NCBI RefSeq assembly: GCF_001442615.1
Contig: NZ_LMXN01000001.1
Span: forward strand, 186,001 to 250,000
Origin: Algoriphagus resistens
Lineage (GTDB): Bacteria > Bacteroidota > Bacteroidia > Cytophagales > Cyclobacteriaceae
DNA length: 64,000 bases
Direction: 5' to 3'
Positions 1-9,463 of the stretch are shown here, piece after piece. The position numbers were made by a program, and so were the translations under genes. The notes beneath the pieces were generated by a model. The model did no database searches and was not told where the DNA came from. It saw only the letters and a program-made list of their open reading frames with translations. The first letter of the stretch is position 1, and each line of letters opens with the position of its first letter.

Positions 1-1014
1 ATCAAAAATACTGGAAGCCTTAAGGATAATGTGCCCCAATTTGATTCCCCTAAGTATTTCAGACAGCAATCGGACAACCTTAAATTTGGGGCTCTGGCCA
101 CACCAGTCAGCGTTGACTGGGACAATGATGGGGATGAAGATATCATCACCGGAAATTCGGCTGGTTATTTTGCTTTTATAGAGAATCTGGGAGGGGGAGA
201 CAAACCAAGTTGGGAGGAGCCAAAATTGCTGGAAGCGGATGGAAAACCTATCCGTATACAGGCAGATGAAAATGGGTCTATCCAAGGGCCTGCTGAAGCT
301 AAATGGGGATATACCACGCTATCGGTAGCAGACTGGGATGGTGACGGAAATAAGGACATTGTTTTCAATTCTATATGGGGGAAGATTGAATGGATCAGAA
401 ATACCGGTTCAGTCCTGGAAGCTCCCCAGCCGATCAAAGTCAACCGTGGAAAGGAAACTGCTACAAACCCTGAATGGAACTGGTGGAACTCCGCGCAGGA
501 TGAATTGGTGACCCAATGGAGAACCACACCTGTTGCTATTGATTGGGATTCCGATGGGGTGATGGATCTGGTGATGCTGGACCACGAAGGCTATCTTTCA
601 TTTTTCAAAGGGGTGAATGATAATGGACAACAGGCCATATTGCCGGGAAAAAGAATATTTTATGGGGAGGGAACTTCAGTGTTTACCAATAAAGACAAAG
701 CTGAAAATGATGAAAGTGGCCCATTGCGGCTGAATAATGCCGAAGCAGGTGGTAGCGGAAGAAGAAAAATAGCAGTGGTCGACTGGGATAATGACGGTGA
801 TCTTGATTTATTGGTGAATAGTGTCAATGTGTCTCTGTTTGAGAATATAAGCCAAGAGCCCGAAAAGGTAGTATTCATCCATAAAGGTCCTCTCTCAGAA
901 AAAGTCCTGGCAGGCCATACTACCAGCCCAACAGTGGTGGATTGGAATAAGGATGGTGAATGGGAAGTGCTGGCAGGTGCAGAAGATGGACATTTCTACC
1001 ACTTCCAAAGATGA
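1..1014 (+). CDS. FG-GAP/VCBS repeat protein, 5' end outside the window
   Basis: The reading frame is open from the first base of the window, so the gene begins upstream; the GTG at 31 is only an internal codon. At least five Asp-rich calcium-loop motifs of the FG-GAP/VCBS type recur (DWDNDGDEDI near nt 115, DWDGDGNKDI near 331, DWDSDGVMDL near 538, DWDNDGDLDL near 778, DWNKDGEWEV near 940). Such repeats fold into beta-propeller blades and are usually exported. The protein precedes a lipoprotein, a lyase, a sugar transporter and a kinase on the same strand, so I infer a role in binding or processing a carbohydrate outside the cytoplasm. No catalytic motif is visible in the part seen, and the missing N-terminus could hold another domain. 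Confidence 0.85.
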   Translation: MKNTGSLKDNVPQFDSPKYFRQQSDNLKFGALATPVSVDWDNDGDEDIITGNSAGYFAFIENLGGGDKPSWEEPKLLEADGKPIRIQADENGSIQGPAEAKWGYTTLSVADWDGDGNKDIVFNSIWGKIEWIRNTGSVLEAPQPIKVNRGKETATNPEWNWWNSAQDELVTQWRTTPVAIDWDSDGVMDLVMLDHEGYLSFFKGVNDNGQQAILPGKRIFYGEGTSVFTNKDKAENDESGPLRLNNAEAGGSGRRKIAVVDWDNDGDLDLLVNSVNVSLFENISQEPEKVVFIHKGPLSEKVLAGHTTSPTVVDWNKDGEWEVLAGAEDGHFYHFQR

Positions 1015-1021
1015 TTGTATT

Positions 1022-2515
1022 TTGAAGAGAACTGCTACTACAATACTATTTAAAACTAAAGAAATAATACATTTCTTATTAAGTCTTCAAACCACCTGCC
1101 TGATTGCGTTGCTGTTTACGGTAACTCAATGCCAAACCAGAACCTCACACGTGAACAACACTAATTCAACCTTAGATTCACTTTTAATTGAAGAAATCCA
1201 GTTAACCCATCTACCTCAGGGCCATTTCCTAAACCAGCGACAGGCATTCTCCCCAGATAATGAATATTTGGTTTTTGATAATAGAAATGATGATTCCCAA
1301 ATTGGTGAGAATGGAAGTATCCAGCTGGTTCATATTGCATCTAAACAAGTGGAAACAGTTTATGAAATTCCTAATCAATCATTTTTTGGCCCTGGGTCAG
1401 GAGCGGTTTCATTTCATCCTTCCCAAAAAAAAATTGTCTTTATCCATGGTCTGAATAATGCATCTGAGAGTATTCCATATGGGGTTACCAGGAGAATTGC
1501 AATGCAGGTGAATCTTGAAAAAGAGAATCAATTCACGCGTTTGGAAGCAAGAGACGTAGTGACTCCTTATACAAAGGGTGCTTTGCGGGGTGGCTCGCAT
1601 GCCTATTCGTATAGCTCAGATGGTCAACTACTAAGCTTTACATATAATGATGCTATTCTCGCGGATGAATCTGTCACCAATCCTGAAGTGCGTGACTTAA
1701 GAACCGTAGGAGCATTTCTGTTGGACAAGCAAGTATCTATTCTGGGTGAAGGCAATGAAGAAAATTTTGATGGAAATGGGTTCGCTTTTTTACTTGCTGA
1801 GGTAACTGGTAATCCCAAGCCAGGATCGGATGAAATCAGTAAAGCGTACGAGGAATGCTGGGTTGGAAATGCCGGTTATAGTAAGTTGGATGGAACTATT
1901 CAGAAACGTGCAATGGCTTTTTTGGGGGATGTAATTTCAGAATCAGGTGAGAAAGTAACCGAAGTATTTATAGCCGATATTCCCGCTAACTCAGCTAGCA
2001 TAATTGAATCGGTAAATGCAGGAAGCAGAATAAGCCTACCGTCTATTCCAGCTGGAGTGAGGCAGCGTAGACTAACCTTTACAACTGGGAATAAATATCC
2101 TGGCATACAAGGTCCAAGGCAATGGCTAAGAACCTCTCCAGATGGCGATGCTATTTATTTCTATAGAAAGGACGATTCCGGAGTAGTTCAGATATATTCG
2201 GTCTCTCCAAATGGAGGGGAATGCAACCCGGTAACTGCCAATGGCTTTTCATCAGATACATCTTTTAGCCTGAGTTCAGATGGGAAATACCTTGCCTATG
2301 GTGCAAAGGAAGCGCTATATATCACCAGAGTCTCTGATGGGAAGACATCAAAGATTTTAGATGCACCAGATACTGCCTACAGCAGCCTATCTAATATTAA
2401 TTGGTCCAATTCAGGACATACCCTTGCTTATAATAGGAAAGTAGACCAAGACGGTCAGGCTTTTTTTCAAATATTCATCTTAAACCTAACGGCCTTTTTA
2501 AACCATAACTTATGA
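1022..2515 (+). CDS. YidR-like (DUF3748) beta-propeller lipoprotein
   Basis: The body resembles Escherichia coli YidR (DUF3748), with shared segments such as FIHGLNN, TPYTKGALRGGSH, SFTYNDA, GSDEISKAYEE and GVRQRRLTFTTG. Repeated SPDxxYLxFxxR-like blades suggest a TolB/WD40-type propeller. The N-terminus is a hydrophobic segment followed by VTQC, which fits a lipoprotein signal, so the protein is probably anchored in the periplasm or outer membrane. No ATG sits directly before that signal. ATGs at 953 and 986 would overlap the previous gene, so TTG at 1022 is my choice and is uncertain. The stop overlaps the start of the next gene in an ATGA. The molecular function of DUF3748 is not known to me; context suggests carbohydrate use. 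Confidence 0.75.
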   Translation: MKRTATTILFKTKEIIHFLLSLQTTCLIALLFTVTQCQTRTSHVNNTNSTLDSLLIEEIQLTHLPQGHFLNQRQAFSPDNEYLVFDNRNDDSQIGENGSIQLVHIASKQVETVYEIPNQSFFGPGSGAVSFHPSQKKIVFIHGLNNASESIPYGVTRRIAMQVNLEKENQFTRLEARDVVTPYTKGALRGGSHAYSYSSDGQLLSFTYNDAILADESVTNPEVRDLRTVGAFLLDKQVSILGEGNEENFDGNGFAFLLAEVTGNPKPGSDEISKAYEECWVGNAGYSKLDGTIQKRAMAFLGDVISESGEKVTEVFIADIPANSASIIESVNAGSRISLPSIPAGVRQRRLTFTTGNKYPGIQGPRQWLRTSPDGDAIYFYRKDDSGVVQIYSVSPNGGECNPVTANGFSSDTSFSLSSDGKYLAYGAKEALYITRVSDGKTSKILDAPDTAYSSLSNINWSNSGHTLAYNRKVDQDGQAFFQIFILNLTAFLNHNL

Positions 2516-3450
2516 CTTCATTTTCATTATCAAATTCCCCCTTGCGCGGTATTGTTCCCCCAATGGTCACTCCGCTCAATCCAGACGGTTCTCTGGATAC
2601 GGCCAGTACAGAAAAACTGATTGAACACCTGATAGAAGGAGGGGTTCATGGTATTTTTATTCTGGGTACCACAGGGGAGTTTTCAGGTTTAAGTTATCAG
2701 ACCCGAAAGGATCTCATCACCCAGACCTGTCAACAGGTAGGGGATAGAATCCCTGTATTGGTAGGTATTACCGATGTTTCTATCGAGGAAAGTATTAGAC
2801 TGTCAGAATTTTCCTCTGCTGCAGGGGCGTATGCAGTGGTTGCAGCACCGCCATTTTACGCTAACATTGATCAGGAAGAGTTGGCCCGCTATTATATGCA
2901 ATTGGCGGACAGAATTTCACTTCCTCTTTTTTTATATAATATGCCATCTCATACCAAGCTGACCATTGAGGTAAATACGGTAACCAGGCTTTCCTCACAT
3001 CAGCGGATTATTGGTTTAAAGGACAGTTCTGCGCATGCAGTTTATTTTCAGTCACTGTGCCATGCGTTTCAGGATCAGCCGGATTTTGTATTGATGGTGG
3101 GGCCTGAGGAAATGATGGCCGAAACAGTTCTGATGGGAGGCTTTGGCGGAGTATGTGGAGGTGCTAATTTATTTCCAAAACTCTATGTAGAGCTTTACGA
3201 TGCGGCAGCGGGAAGGGATTTTGAAAAGATGAGGGCCTGTCAGCATGCAGTTATGGAAATCAGCAAAAATATCTATCAGGTCGGCCAATACAAGTCAAGT
3301 TACATGAAAGGGTTGAAAACCTCCCTTTCCTTTCTCGGGTTATGCCAGCCGCACTTTGCAGCACCACTTTTTCCCTTTTCAGAAACTGAAGTAAGAGAGT
3401 TGCGAACCCGTTTTGATAGGATTATATCAGAAGTGAAAGTATCTGTGTAA
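2512..3450 (+). CDS. dihydrodipicolinate synthase/N-acetylneuraminate lyase family protein
   Basis: At 312 aa this has the normal length for the DapA/NanA class I aldolase superfamily. The GTTGE loop is at about residue 52, the catalytic Tyr lies in LYNMPSHT and the Schiff-base Lys in IIGLKDSS. Members cleave or dehydrate 2-keto acids through a lysine-pyruvate imine. Because it lies in a row with a Na+/solute symporter and a ribulokinase-like kinase, far from lysine genes, I infer that it handles a sugar acid or sialic-acid-like substrate rather than making dihydrodipicolinate. The exact substrate cannot be read from the sequence. Its ATG overlaps the upstream stop by 4 nt, which suggests translational coupling. 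Confidence 0.85.
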   Translation: MTSFSLSNSPLRGIVPPMVTPLNPDGSLDTASTEKLIEHLIEGGVHGIFILGTTGEFSGLSYQTRKDLITQTCQQVGDRIPVLVGITDVSIEESIRLSEFSSAAGAYAVVAAPPFYANIDQEELARYYMQLADRISLPLFLYNMPSHTKLTIEVNTVTRLSSHQRIIGLKDSSAHAVYFQSLCHAFQDQPDFVLMVGPEEMMAETVLMGGFGGVCGGANLFPKLYVELYDAAAGRDFEKMRACQHAVMEISKNIYQVGQYKSSYMKGLKTSLSFLGLCQPHFAAPLFPFSETEVRELRTRFDRIISEVKVSV

Positions 3451-3510
3451 TCTAGCCAGTCTAATCGTCGAGGAACAGGACTTCCTCCAAACCCAAAATA
3501 CCCCTAGTCA

Positions 3511-5010
3511 ATGGAATTACCTTTAATAGATTTACTAGTTTTTCTTGCCTACATGGCGGCCATTGTGCTGTTCGGAATATCCTTTTCATTCAGGAAAAGA
3601 ACAGCATTGGAATATACCACAGGAGGGGGAAGGCTGCCGAGCTGGGCTATTGGGATGTCCATCTTTGCCACATTTGTCAGTAGCATCAGTTTTCTTGCTC
3701 TTCCCGGAAATGCCTATTTATCCAATTGGAATGGATTTGTCTTTAGCCTTTCTATTCCTATAGCGGCTTGGTTTGCAGTACGCTATTTTGTTCCGCTTTA
3801 CAGAAATCTTCAAAGTGAATCTGCATATTATTATTTGGAGACCAGATTCGGTCCATGGGCAAGAACCTATGCGTCCATCTGCTATCTTCTGACCCAATTG
3901 GCAAGGATGGGGGCTATTATGTACCTGCTGGCTTTACCTATGAATGCTTTATTTGGTTGGAGCATTCCTTTGATTATCATTTGCACCGGAGTAAGTGTGG
4001 TTGTTTATGCCATGCTCGGGGGAATTGAAGCGGTGATCTGGACGGATGCTATTCAGGGGATTGTATTGATAGGCGGGGCGTTGACGTGTGTGCTGGTAAT
4101 CCTGTTTTCCATGCCAAATGGACCCGGAGAAGTTTTTACTATTGCTGCAGAAGCGGACAAATTTAGTCTTGGCAGCTTTGAGTTCAACTTTGTGGAATCT
4201 ACTTTTTGGATGATTCTTGTCTATGGACTTTTTATCAACCTCCAGAATTTCGGGATTGACCAAAGCTACATACAACGGTACATCACGGCCCGAACTGAAA
4301 AGGAAGCCAAGCGATCCACCTGGTTTGGAAGCCTGCTCTATGTACCGGTATCGCTTTTGTTTTTCTTTATCGGTACAGCCCTTTTTTCCTATTACCAGGC
4401 ATTTCCGGATTTGCTACCCGAAAGTCTGAAAGCTGCAGAGAATGCAGATAAAGTTTTCCCCCATTTTATCGTCACTGGGTTGCCCACAGGGCTTACGGGC
4501 TTGTTGATCGCTTCCATATTTGCGGCTGGAATGAGTACGGTGTCAACAAGTATCAATAGTTCTGCAACGGTTTTTCTTTCGGATCATTACCGGAAGTATA
4601 TCAATAAAGACACAAGTGAAAAGCAGTCCATGCGCGTATTGCTCATTACCTCCTTTGTGATGGGTGGGTTGAGCATTGTTGTGGGGTTGGCCTTTAATGG
4701 GGTGACCAGCGCATTGGATGCATGGTGGGCCTTGTCCTCAATTTTCAGCGGAGGGATTTTGGGACTGTTCTTACTAGGATTTGTGGTTAAAAAAGCTCCC
4801 GGTAAAGCAGCGGCTGTAGGCGTGTTTTGCGGTGTTCTGGTGATTGGCTGGATGAGCCTTTCTCCGGTGTTAATGAGTGGAACTTCCTTGGATGGATTCC
4901 AAAATACCTTACATACCAACTTGACCATTGTGATGGGGACACTGACCATTTTTATTGTAGGGTTCTTGGTGACAGGGCTATTTTCAAAACAAACCACGGG
5001 AATATCATGA
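3511..5010 (+). CDS. sodium:solute symporter (SSS family)
   Basis: This 499 aa protein is almost entirely hydrophobic, with about 13 predicted membrane helices, as usual for the SSS (SLC5-like) family. Recognisable features are an FxSxISFLALPGNAY-type segment in helix 1-2, the SAYYYLETRFG segment, and the region with LLIASIFAAGMSTVSTSINSS, which carries the Ser/Thr-rich Na+ site of the family. It should import a sugar, sugar acid or sialic acid with Na+ across the inner membrane. It follows the aldolase by 60 nt, and its stop overlaps the kinase start as ATGA, so transport and phosphorylation are probably co-expressed. Confidence 0.9.
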   Translation: MELPLIDLLVFLAYMAAIVLFGISFSFRKRTALEYTTGGGRLPSWAIGMSIFATFVSSISFLALPGNAYLSNWNGFVFSLSIPIAAWFAVRYFVPLYRNLQSESAYYYLETRFGPWARTYASICYLLTQLARMGAIMYLLALPMNALFGWSIPLIIICTGVSVVVYAMLGGIEAVIWTDAIQGIVLIGGALTCVLVILFSMPNGPGEVFTIAAEADKFSLGSFEFNFVESTFWMILVYGLFINLQNFGIDQSYIQRYITARTEKEAKRSTWFGSLLYVPVSLLFFFIGTALFSYYQAFPDLLPESLKAAENADKVFPHFIVTGLPTGLTGLLIASIFAAGMSTVSTSINSSATVFLSDHYRKYINKDTSEKQSMRVLLITSFVMGGLSIVVGLAFNGVTSALDAWWALSSIFSGGILGLFLLGFVVKKAPGKAAAVGVFCGVLVIGWMSLSPVLMSGTSLDGFQNTLHTNLTIVMGTLTIFIVGFLVTGLFSKQTTGIS

Positions 5011-6674
5011 GTTATGTAATTGGATTGGACTATGGTACGGACTCGGTCCGCGCCTTGTTGGTCAATGCGGTAAGCGGGGAAACCGTGGAGAGTTCGGTTT
5101 TTACCTATCCACGTTGGGGGCAGCGACTTTATTGTGATGCTTCAAAAAGTCAATTCAGACAGCATCCCTTGGATCATTTGGAAGGATTGGAGAAAACCGT
5201 TTCTGATGTGGTGATAAAATCCGGTGTGGATAAAAAACAAATCAAGGGTATCTGTGTGGATACGACAGGATCCTCCCCCATGGCGGTAAATGAGCGGGGA
5301 ATCTCACTGGCCATGGTTCCGGGTTATGAAGAAAATCCAAATGCAATGATGGTATTGTGGAAAGACCACACAGCCATCCAGGAAGCGGCAGAAATTACTG
5401 CGCTGTCCAAAACTTGGGGAGGGGAAGACTTTACGAAATATTCCGGTGGAATATATTCCTCGGAATGGTTTTGGGCTAAAATTTTATCAATTCACCGCAA
5501 GGATAAAACCGTCGCCAAAGCAGCGTTTTCCTGGATGGAACACTGTGATTTTATAACTGCGATTCTTACGGGGTCAAATCCTAAACAAATCAAGAGGAGT
5601 AGATGTGCCGCCGGCCATAAAGCCATGTGGCATGAGGACTGGCAAGGTTTACCTTCAAAGGAATTTCTTGGCCTCCTTGATTTTTCTTTATCCAGTCTTA
5701 GAGACAATTTATATTCCCAGACCTATACTTCCAATGAACCGGCAGGTAAAATCAGCCAGGAATGGGCTTCAACACTGGGGCTTTCTGAAGAAACCCTGAT
5801 AGCTGTAGGCACAATCGATGCGCATGCCGGCGCAGTTGGGGCAGGGATTGGGGCGTATTCTTTAGTTAAGGTAATAGGAACATCTACCTGTGATATTTTA
5901 GTGGCCTCCCGGCAGGAAATGGAGAAGAAACTGGTCAAAGGCATTTGCGGTCAGGTCAATGGTTCTGTCCTACCTGGTATGATAGGTTTGGAAGCTGGCC
6001 AAGCGGGTTTCGGAGATGTTCTGGCATGGTTTTCCGGCATACTGTTGGGGCCATTCATTGAATTGATCAACAGCAGCAATCAGATTGGTTTTCAGGATAA
6101 GGCTATTCTGTTGGCAGAAATGAAGGATCGGATGCTTACATATCTATCGGACGAAGCTCAGAAATTGCAGAAAGAAGCCAGTACCCCCCTGGCTTTGGAC
6201 TGGATCAATGGCAGACGCTCCCCAGATGTAAATGAGTCGCTACAAGGGGGAGTCCTTGGATTGAATATGGGGACCACTGCGGCACATATTTTCAAAAGTC
6301 TGGTAGAGGCTTTGTGTTTTGGCTCCAAAAGAATCATAGCGCGCTTTGAAGAGGAAGGATTGAGGATTGAAGATATAATTGCCATTGGCGGTGTAGCAAA
6401 TAAATCCAGTCTGGTAATGCAGACCATGGCTGATGTACTGCAACGAACGATCAAAGTGACTGCTTCCACCCAAACCCCTGCATTGGGATCTGCTATCTAT
6501 GCGGCTGTGGCCAGTCAGCTTTATACTTCTATGGATACTGCTATTTCTGCAATGGGTCAGGGTTTCAATGCGATTTATTCGCCTGATCCACAAATGGAAA
6601 AATTCTATGCTGATAAATATACCCACTACCTCAGTCTGGGTAGCGCCGCAGAGGAGTTTTCTAAAAGTGATTGA
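5007..6674 (+). CDS. ribulokinase-like FGGY carbohydrate kinase
   Basis: The 555 aa protein opens with the FGGY ATP-binding phosphate-1 motif IGLDYGTDSVRALL. It continues with VDTTGSSP, the D-x-x-T/A segment GTIDAHAGAVGAG, an EAGQAGFGD segment and the C-terminal IAIGGVANKS loop. Length and order match L-ribulokinase (AraB), which phosphorylates ribulose at O5. No arabinose isomerase or ribulose-phosphate epimerase is visible, so a different ketose may be the substrate. The frame is open upstream to 4827, but that region belongs to the symporter; the ATG at 5007, overlapping the symporter stop by 4 nt, is clearly the start. It is the last gene of the operon. Confidence 0.88.
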   Translation: MSYVIGLDYGTDSVRALLVNAVSGETVESSVFTYPRWGQRLYCDASKSQFRQHPLDHLEGLEKTVSDVVIKSGVDKKQIKGICVDTTGSSPMAVNERGISLAMVPGYEENPNAMMVLWKDHTAIQEAAEITALSKTWGGEDFTKYSGGIYSSEWFWAKILSIHRKDKTVAKAAFSWMEHCDFITAILTGSNPKQIKRSRCAAGHKAMWHEDWQGLPSKEFLGLLDFSLSSLRDNLYSQTYTSNEPAGKISQEWASTLGLSEETLIAVGTIDAHAGAVGAGIGAYSLVKVIGTSTCDILVASRQEMEKKLVKGICGQVNGSVLPGMIGLEAGQAGFGDVLAWFSGILLGPFIELINSSNQIGFQDKAILLAEMKDRMLTYLSDEAQKLQKEASTPLALDWINGRRSPDVNESLQGGVLGLNMGTTAAHIFKSLVEALCFGSKRIIARFEEEGLRIEDIIAIGGVANKSSLVMQTMADVLQRTIKVTASTQTPALGSAIYAAVASQLYTSMDTAISAMGQGFNAIYSPDPQMEKFYADKYTHYLSLGSAAEEFSKSD

Positions 6675-6743
6675 ATGAAATTGATTACAGAAAGCTTGTT
6701 TACTGCATAAGAGGCTCTCTTGAAATTGAGTAAACCATGCCTA

Positions 6744-6773
6744 TTCCAGCGACATTGGCTGGAAGGGCTTTTT
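6744..6773 (+). terminator. possible terminator after the kinase operon
   Basis: A 7-bp stem (TTCCAGC at 6744-6750 with GCTGGAA at 6758-6764) is followed by GGGCTTTTT. It lies 70 nt after the kinase stop and fits a short intrinsic terminator. The stem is modest, so this is a candidate only. Confidence 0.45.
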
Positions 6774-6925
6774 AAACTGTGGTTTTAGACCAAAGAAAAG
6801 TAGTATAGCCGGAGACATACTTTAAAAACTCCCATCTTATCTTATTTGTCTTGATTAGTGGTGTTTTTTTCAGATTCTGCTGCTAAACCTCTAAAATTGA
6901 AATTGGCCAAAAGTGGTATGGTTTC

Positions 6926-6939
6926 GTCCGATTTTGGAC
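6926..6939. promoter_or_regulatory. GTCC-N6-GGAC palindrome upstream of the large permease gene
   Basis: GTCC at 6926-6929 and GGAC at 6936-6939 form an inverted repeat with a 6-nt centre (GATTTT). It lies about 100 bp before the start codon at 7040, a distance typical for an activator binding site. A near copy (GTCCGATTTTGGA) occurs at 62083. The regulator is unknown. Confidence 0.4.
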
Positions 6940-6989
6940 AATTATTTTTGCTAGGAATGGCTTTTTATACTTATTTAGCCCCTTTTCTT

Positions 6990-7006
6990 TGGCATGGTTC
7001 TATGCT
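6990..7006 (+). promoter_or_regulatory. weak sigma-54-like promoter candidate
   Basis: TGGCATGGTTCTATGCT resembles a -24/-12 promoter, but the GG to GC spacing is one nucleotide longer than the consensus. It sits 34 bp before the permease start and 50 bp after the palindrome. It is recorded as a possibility only. Confidence 0.2.
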
Positions 7007-7039
7007 AATTATTTTTGTACTGATTATTCTCTTTCAATT

Positions 7040-9394
7040 ATGCTTCGAAATATTCTTAAAGTTTCTTTTAGAAATCTAAAGCGTGACAAAGTCTACACAT
7101 TCATCAATATCCTTGGACTGACCACTGGGATAGCTGCTGGCATTTTTATCTTACTCTGGATTACCGACGAAGTGTCTTTTGATGATTTTCACTCAGAGAG
7201 AGACCGAATCTATAGTGTGATGATTAATAATCACCAGGCCGAAGGTAGGATTGACACTTATTCAGCCACTCCGGCGATTTTAAAAGAAGCCCTGCTCGCA
7301 GAAATACCGGAAGTAGAGCTGGCCGCCCGGTACAGCTTTGAAACTGAATTGCTCATCAAACATTCTACATTTTCATTTCAGGAAAATGGAATTTATGCTG
7401 ATCCTGATTTATTCAGCATCTTAAGCTTTCCTATATTATCAGGAAATAAGGCCAATCCGATTGAAGAGCAAAATACTATTGCAATTTCCCAAAGACTTGC
7501 TTCCAAACTTTTCCATGAAGAAAATCCTATCGGTAAAACGGTTGCAATTGGTGAAGGCCAGGATTTGACGGTGTCGGAAGTCTTTGAGAATATCCCGGAC
7601 CATTCTTCTCTGCAATTCGATTTTGTCATTCCTTTTGAGCTCTTTTTAAAAGAAAATCCCTGGACTGAGCATTGGGCAAGCGGCGGAAGCCGCACCTTGG
7701 TATTGCTCAGGGAAAACAGCAGCATTCCAAACGAAAAAATAGCTTCGCTGATTTCAGCCCAGTGTCAGGATTGTACCACAACACCCTTTTTATTTCCTTT
7801 TAAGCAACAGCGCTTATACGGGGAGTTTGAGAATGGTACCAATATAGGTGGGAGAATTCAGCAGGTCTATCTATTTGCCGGTGTAGCCCTCCTGATCCTT
7901 GCGATGGCCTGTATCAATTTTATGAACCTGTCTACTGCCCGCTCTGCCAGCAGAAGCAGGGAGGTAGGAATCAGGAAAACAATTGGAGCCAGCCGAATCG
8001 GACTGATTGTCCAGTTTATTTCTGAGTCAGTCTTATTGGCCTGGATTGCTTTGATCATGGCGTTGATTCTTGTTCAGCTGATGCTTCCTTTCTTTAATCA
8101 AGTAACTGGCAAATCGATGGTATTGGATCTGAGCAATCCAATATTACTTACCGGGATGCTAGGCATCACCATGTTTACAGGGGTGATGGCAGGTAGCTAT
8201 CCGGCGTTGGTATTGTCGGGATTCAACCCATCCAAAGTTCTTAAAGGAGATGCCAGGGCAGGTCTTGCCGGAGGCAACATCCGTAAAGGTCTGGTGGTGG
8301 CACAGTTTGCTGCCTCAGCAGTTTTGGTCATAGGCAGCTTGGCTGTGTATAAACAAATTAACTATATCAGTGAAAGGAACTTGGGGTTTGACCGAGAAAA
8401 TATTCTGGTTTTAGATCAGAATGAAGGCATGGTCAAAGCCTATGAAGGAATAAAGAATGAGCTGCAGCAGATTCCGGGCGTTGAAAGCATCGCCTTTGGA
8501 GGGAATAATATTTTTTCTGTACCCATTACAAGTACTGACCCTGTATGGACAGGAAAGTCAGAAACGGCATCAGTCAATTTCAAAATCTATCGCTGTGATG
8601 CGGGTTTTTTACCGACCTTGAATATTCCTCTTTTACAGGGGAGGAATTTTAGAGATCAGCGGGATGCCTCCAATTACCTGATCAACAAAAAGGCTGCTGA
8701 GATGATGAGATTAACCCTGGAGGATGCTGTAGGGACCAAACTGGAAATGTGGCAGGGTGCAGGTGAAATAGTGGGGATCACAGAAGATTTCCATAATGAT
8801 AATCTGAAGTTTGGCATTCAACCTATGATCTTCATGTATTCAGAGCAGGTGGGCAATCATTATTTTATCCGACTCTCGGATGATCAGCCCTTGGATGAAC
8901 TTGTTGGGGAAGTGGCTGCAGTCTATAAAAAGTATAACCCGGATTACCCTTTTGAATATTCATTTTTGAACGAGGTGTTTGATCAGGAGTACCGTCTGGA
9001 ACAGGTCATGGGGAAACTTTCCCTTGCCTTTACATTTCTGGCAATAGGGATTTCTTGCCTGGGGCTTTTCGGTCTTGCACTATTTACCGCTGAGCAACGG
9101 GCAAAGGAAATCGGTGTCCGAAAGGTAATGGGAGCTTCGGTGGCCGACCTGGTGCTGATGCTTTGCAGGGACTTTGCAGTGTTGGTAGGAGTGAGCCTGG
9201 TGATCGGTTTTCCTTTAGCATGGGTACTAATAGACAAATACCTCTCGGGCTATAGTTTTCATACCGAAATCCACTGGACTCTTTATTTAGGTGTAGCTCT
9301 CTTTATGTTGTTGCTCACCTTAGGGTCAGTGGGGTATCAGTCAATCAAAGCCGCTGTTTCCAATCCTGTGGACACTTTGCAGAGTGAGGGGTGA
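7040..9394 (+). CDS. large FtsX/MacB-type ABC transporter permease
   Basis: The 784 aa protein contains two copies of the MacB periplasmic-domain/FtsX unit. A helix near residues 20-40 is followed by a long extracytoplasmic domain and three helices (about residues 285-420). A second helix near 430 is followed by another extracytoplasmic domain and three C-terminal helices. The tandem EVGIRKTIGAS and EIGVRKVMGAS loops are the family signature. Such double permeases are common in Bacteroidota and need a separate ATPase; the LolD-like ATPase encoded at 13455 could serve but is not adjacent. The frame is open upstream to 6989, but MLRNILKVSFRNLKRDK starting at 7040 matches the usual N-terminus. 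The substrate is unknown; efflux or lipoprotein-related work is typical. Confidence 0.88.
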   Translation: MLRNILKVSFRNLKRDKVYTFINILGLTTGIAAGIFILLWITDEVSFDDFHSERDRIYSVMINNHQAEGRIDTYSATPAILKEALLAEIPEVELAARYSFETELLIKHSTFSFQENGIYADPDLFSILSFPILSGNKANPIEEQNTIAISQRLASKLFHEENPIGKTVAIGEGQDLTVSEVFENIPDHSSLQFDFVIPFELFLKENPWTEHWASGGSRTLVLLRENSSIPNEKIASLISAQCQDCTTTPFLFPFKQQRLYGEFENGTNIGGRIQQVYLFAGVALLILAMACINFMNLSTARSASRSREVGIRKTIGASRIGLIVQFISESVLLAWIALIMALILVQLMLPFFNQVTGKSMVLDLSNPILLTGMLGITMFTGVMAGSYPALVLSGFNPSKVLKGDARAGLAGGNIRKGLVVAQFAASAVLVIGSLAVYKQINYISERNLGFDRENILVLDQNEGMVKAYEGIKNELQQIPGVESIAFGGNNIFSVPITSTDPVWTGKSETASVNFKIYRCDAGFLPTLNIPLLQGRNFRDQRDASNYLINKKAAEMMRLTLEDAVGTKLEMWQGAGEIVGITEDFHNDNLKFGIQPMIFMYSEQVGNHYFIRLSDDQPLDELVGEVAAVYKKYNPDYPFEYSFLNEVFDQEYRLEQVMGKLSLAFTFLAIGISCLGLFGLALFTAEQRAKEIGVRKVMGASVADLVLMLCRDFAVLVGVSLVIGFPLAWVLIDKYLSGYSFHTEIHWTLYLGVALFMLLLTLGSVGYQSIKAAVSNPVDTLQSEG

Positions 9395-9433
9395 TTGATT
9401 GATAAAGAGTTGGGTAATAGCAGAAATAGATGG

Positions 9434-9463
9434 GGTTAAGCTTTTCAGTCAAAAAGCTTAACC
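9434..9463 (+). terminator. hairpin after the large permease gene
   Basis: A perfect 12-bp stem (9434-9445 with 9452-9463) encloses the loop CAGTCA and is followed by TTTGCTC. It begins 39 nt after the permease stop and probably ends that transcript. Confidence 0.55.

Noticed and set aside
953..1021. Longer N-terminus for the YidR-like gene from ATG 953 or 986
   Set aside because: It would overlap the FG-GAP gene and place about 40 charged residues before the lipoprotein signal.
6858..7079. 73-aa frame before the large permease
   Set aside because: It overlaps the permease start in another frame, is AT-driven hydrophobic sequence, and covers the likely promoter.
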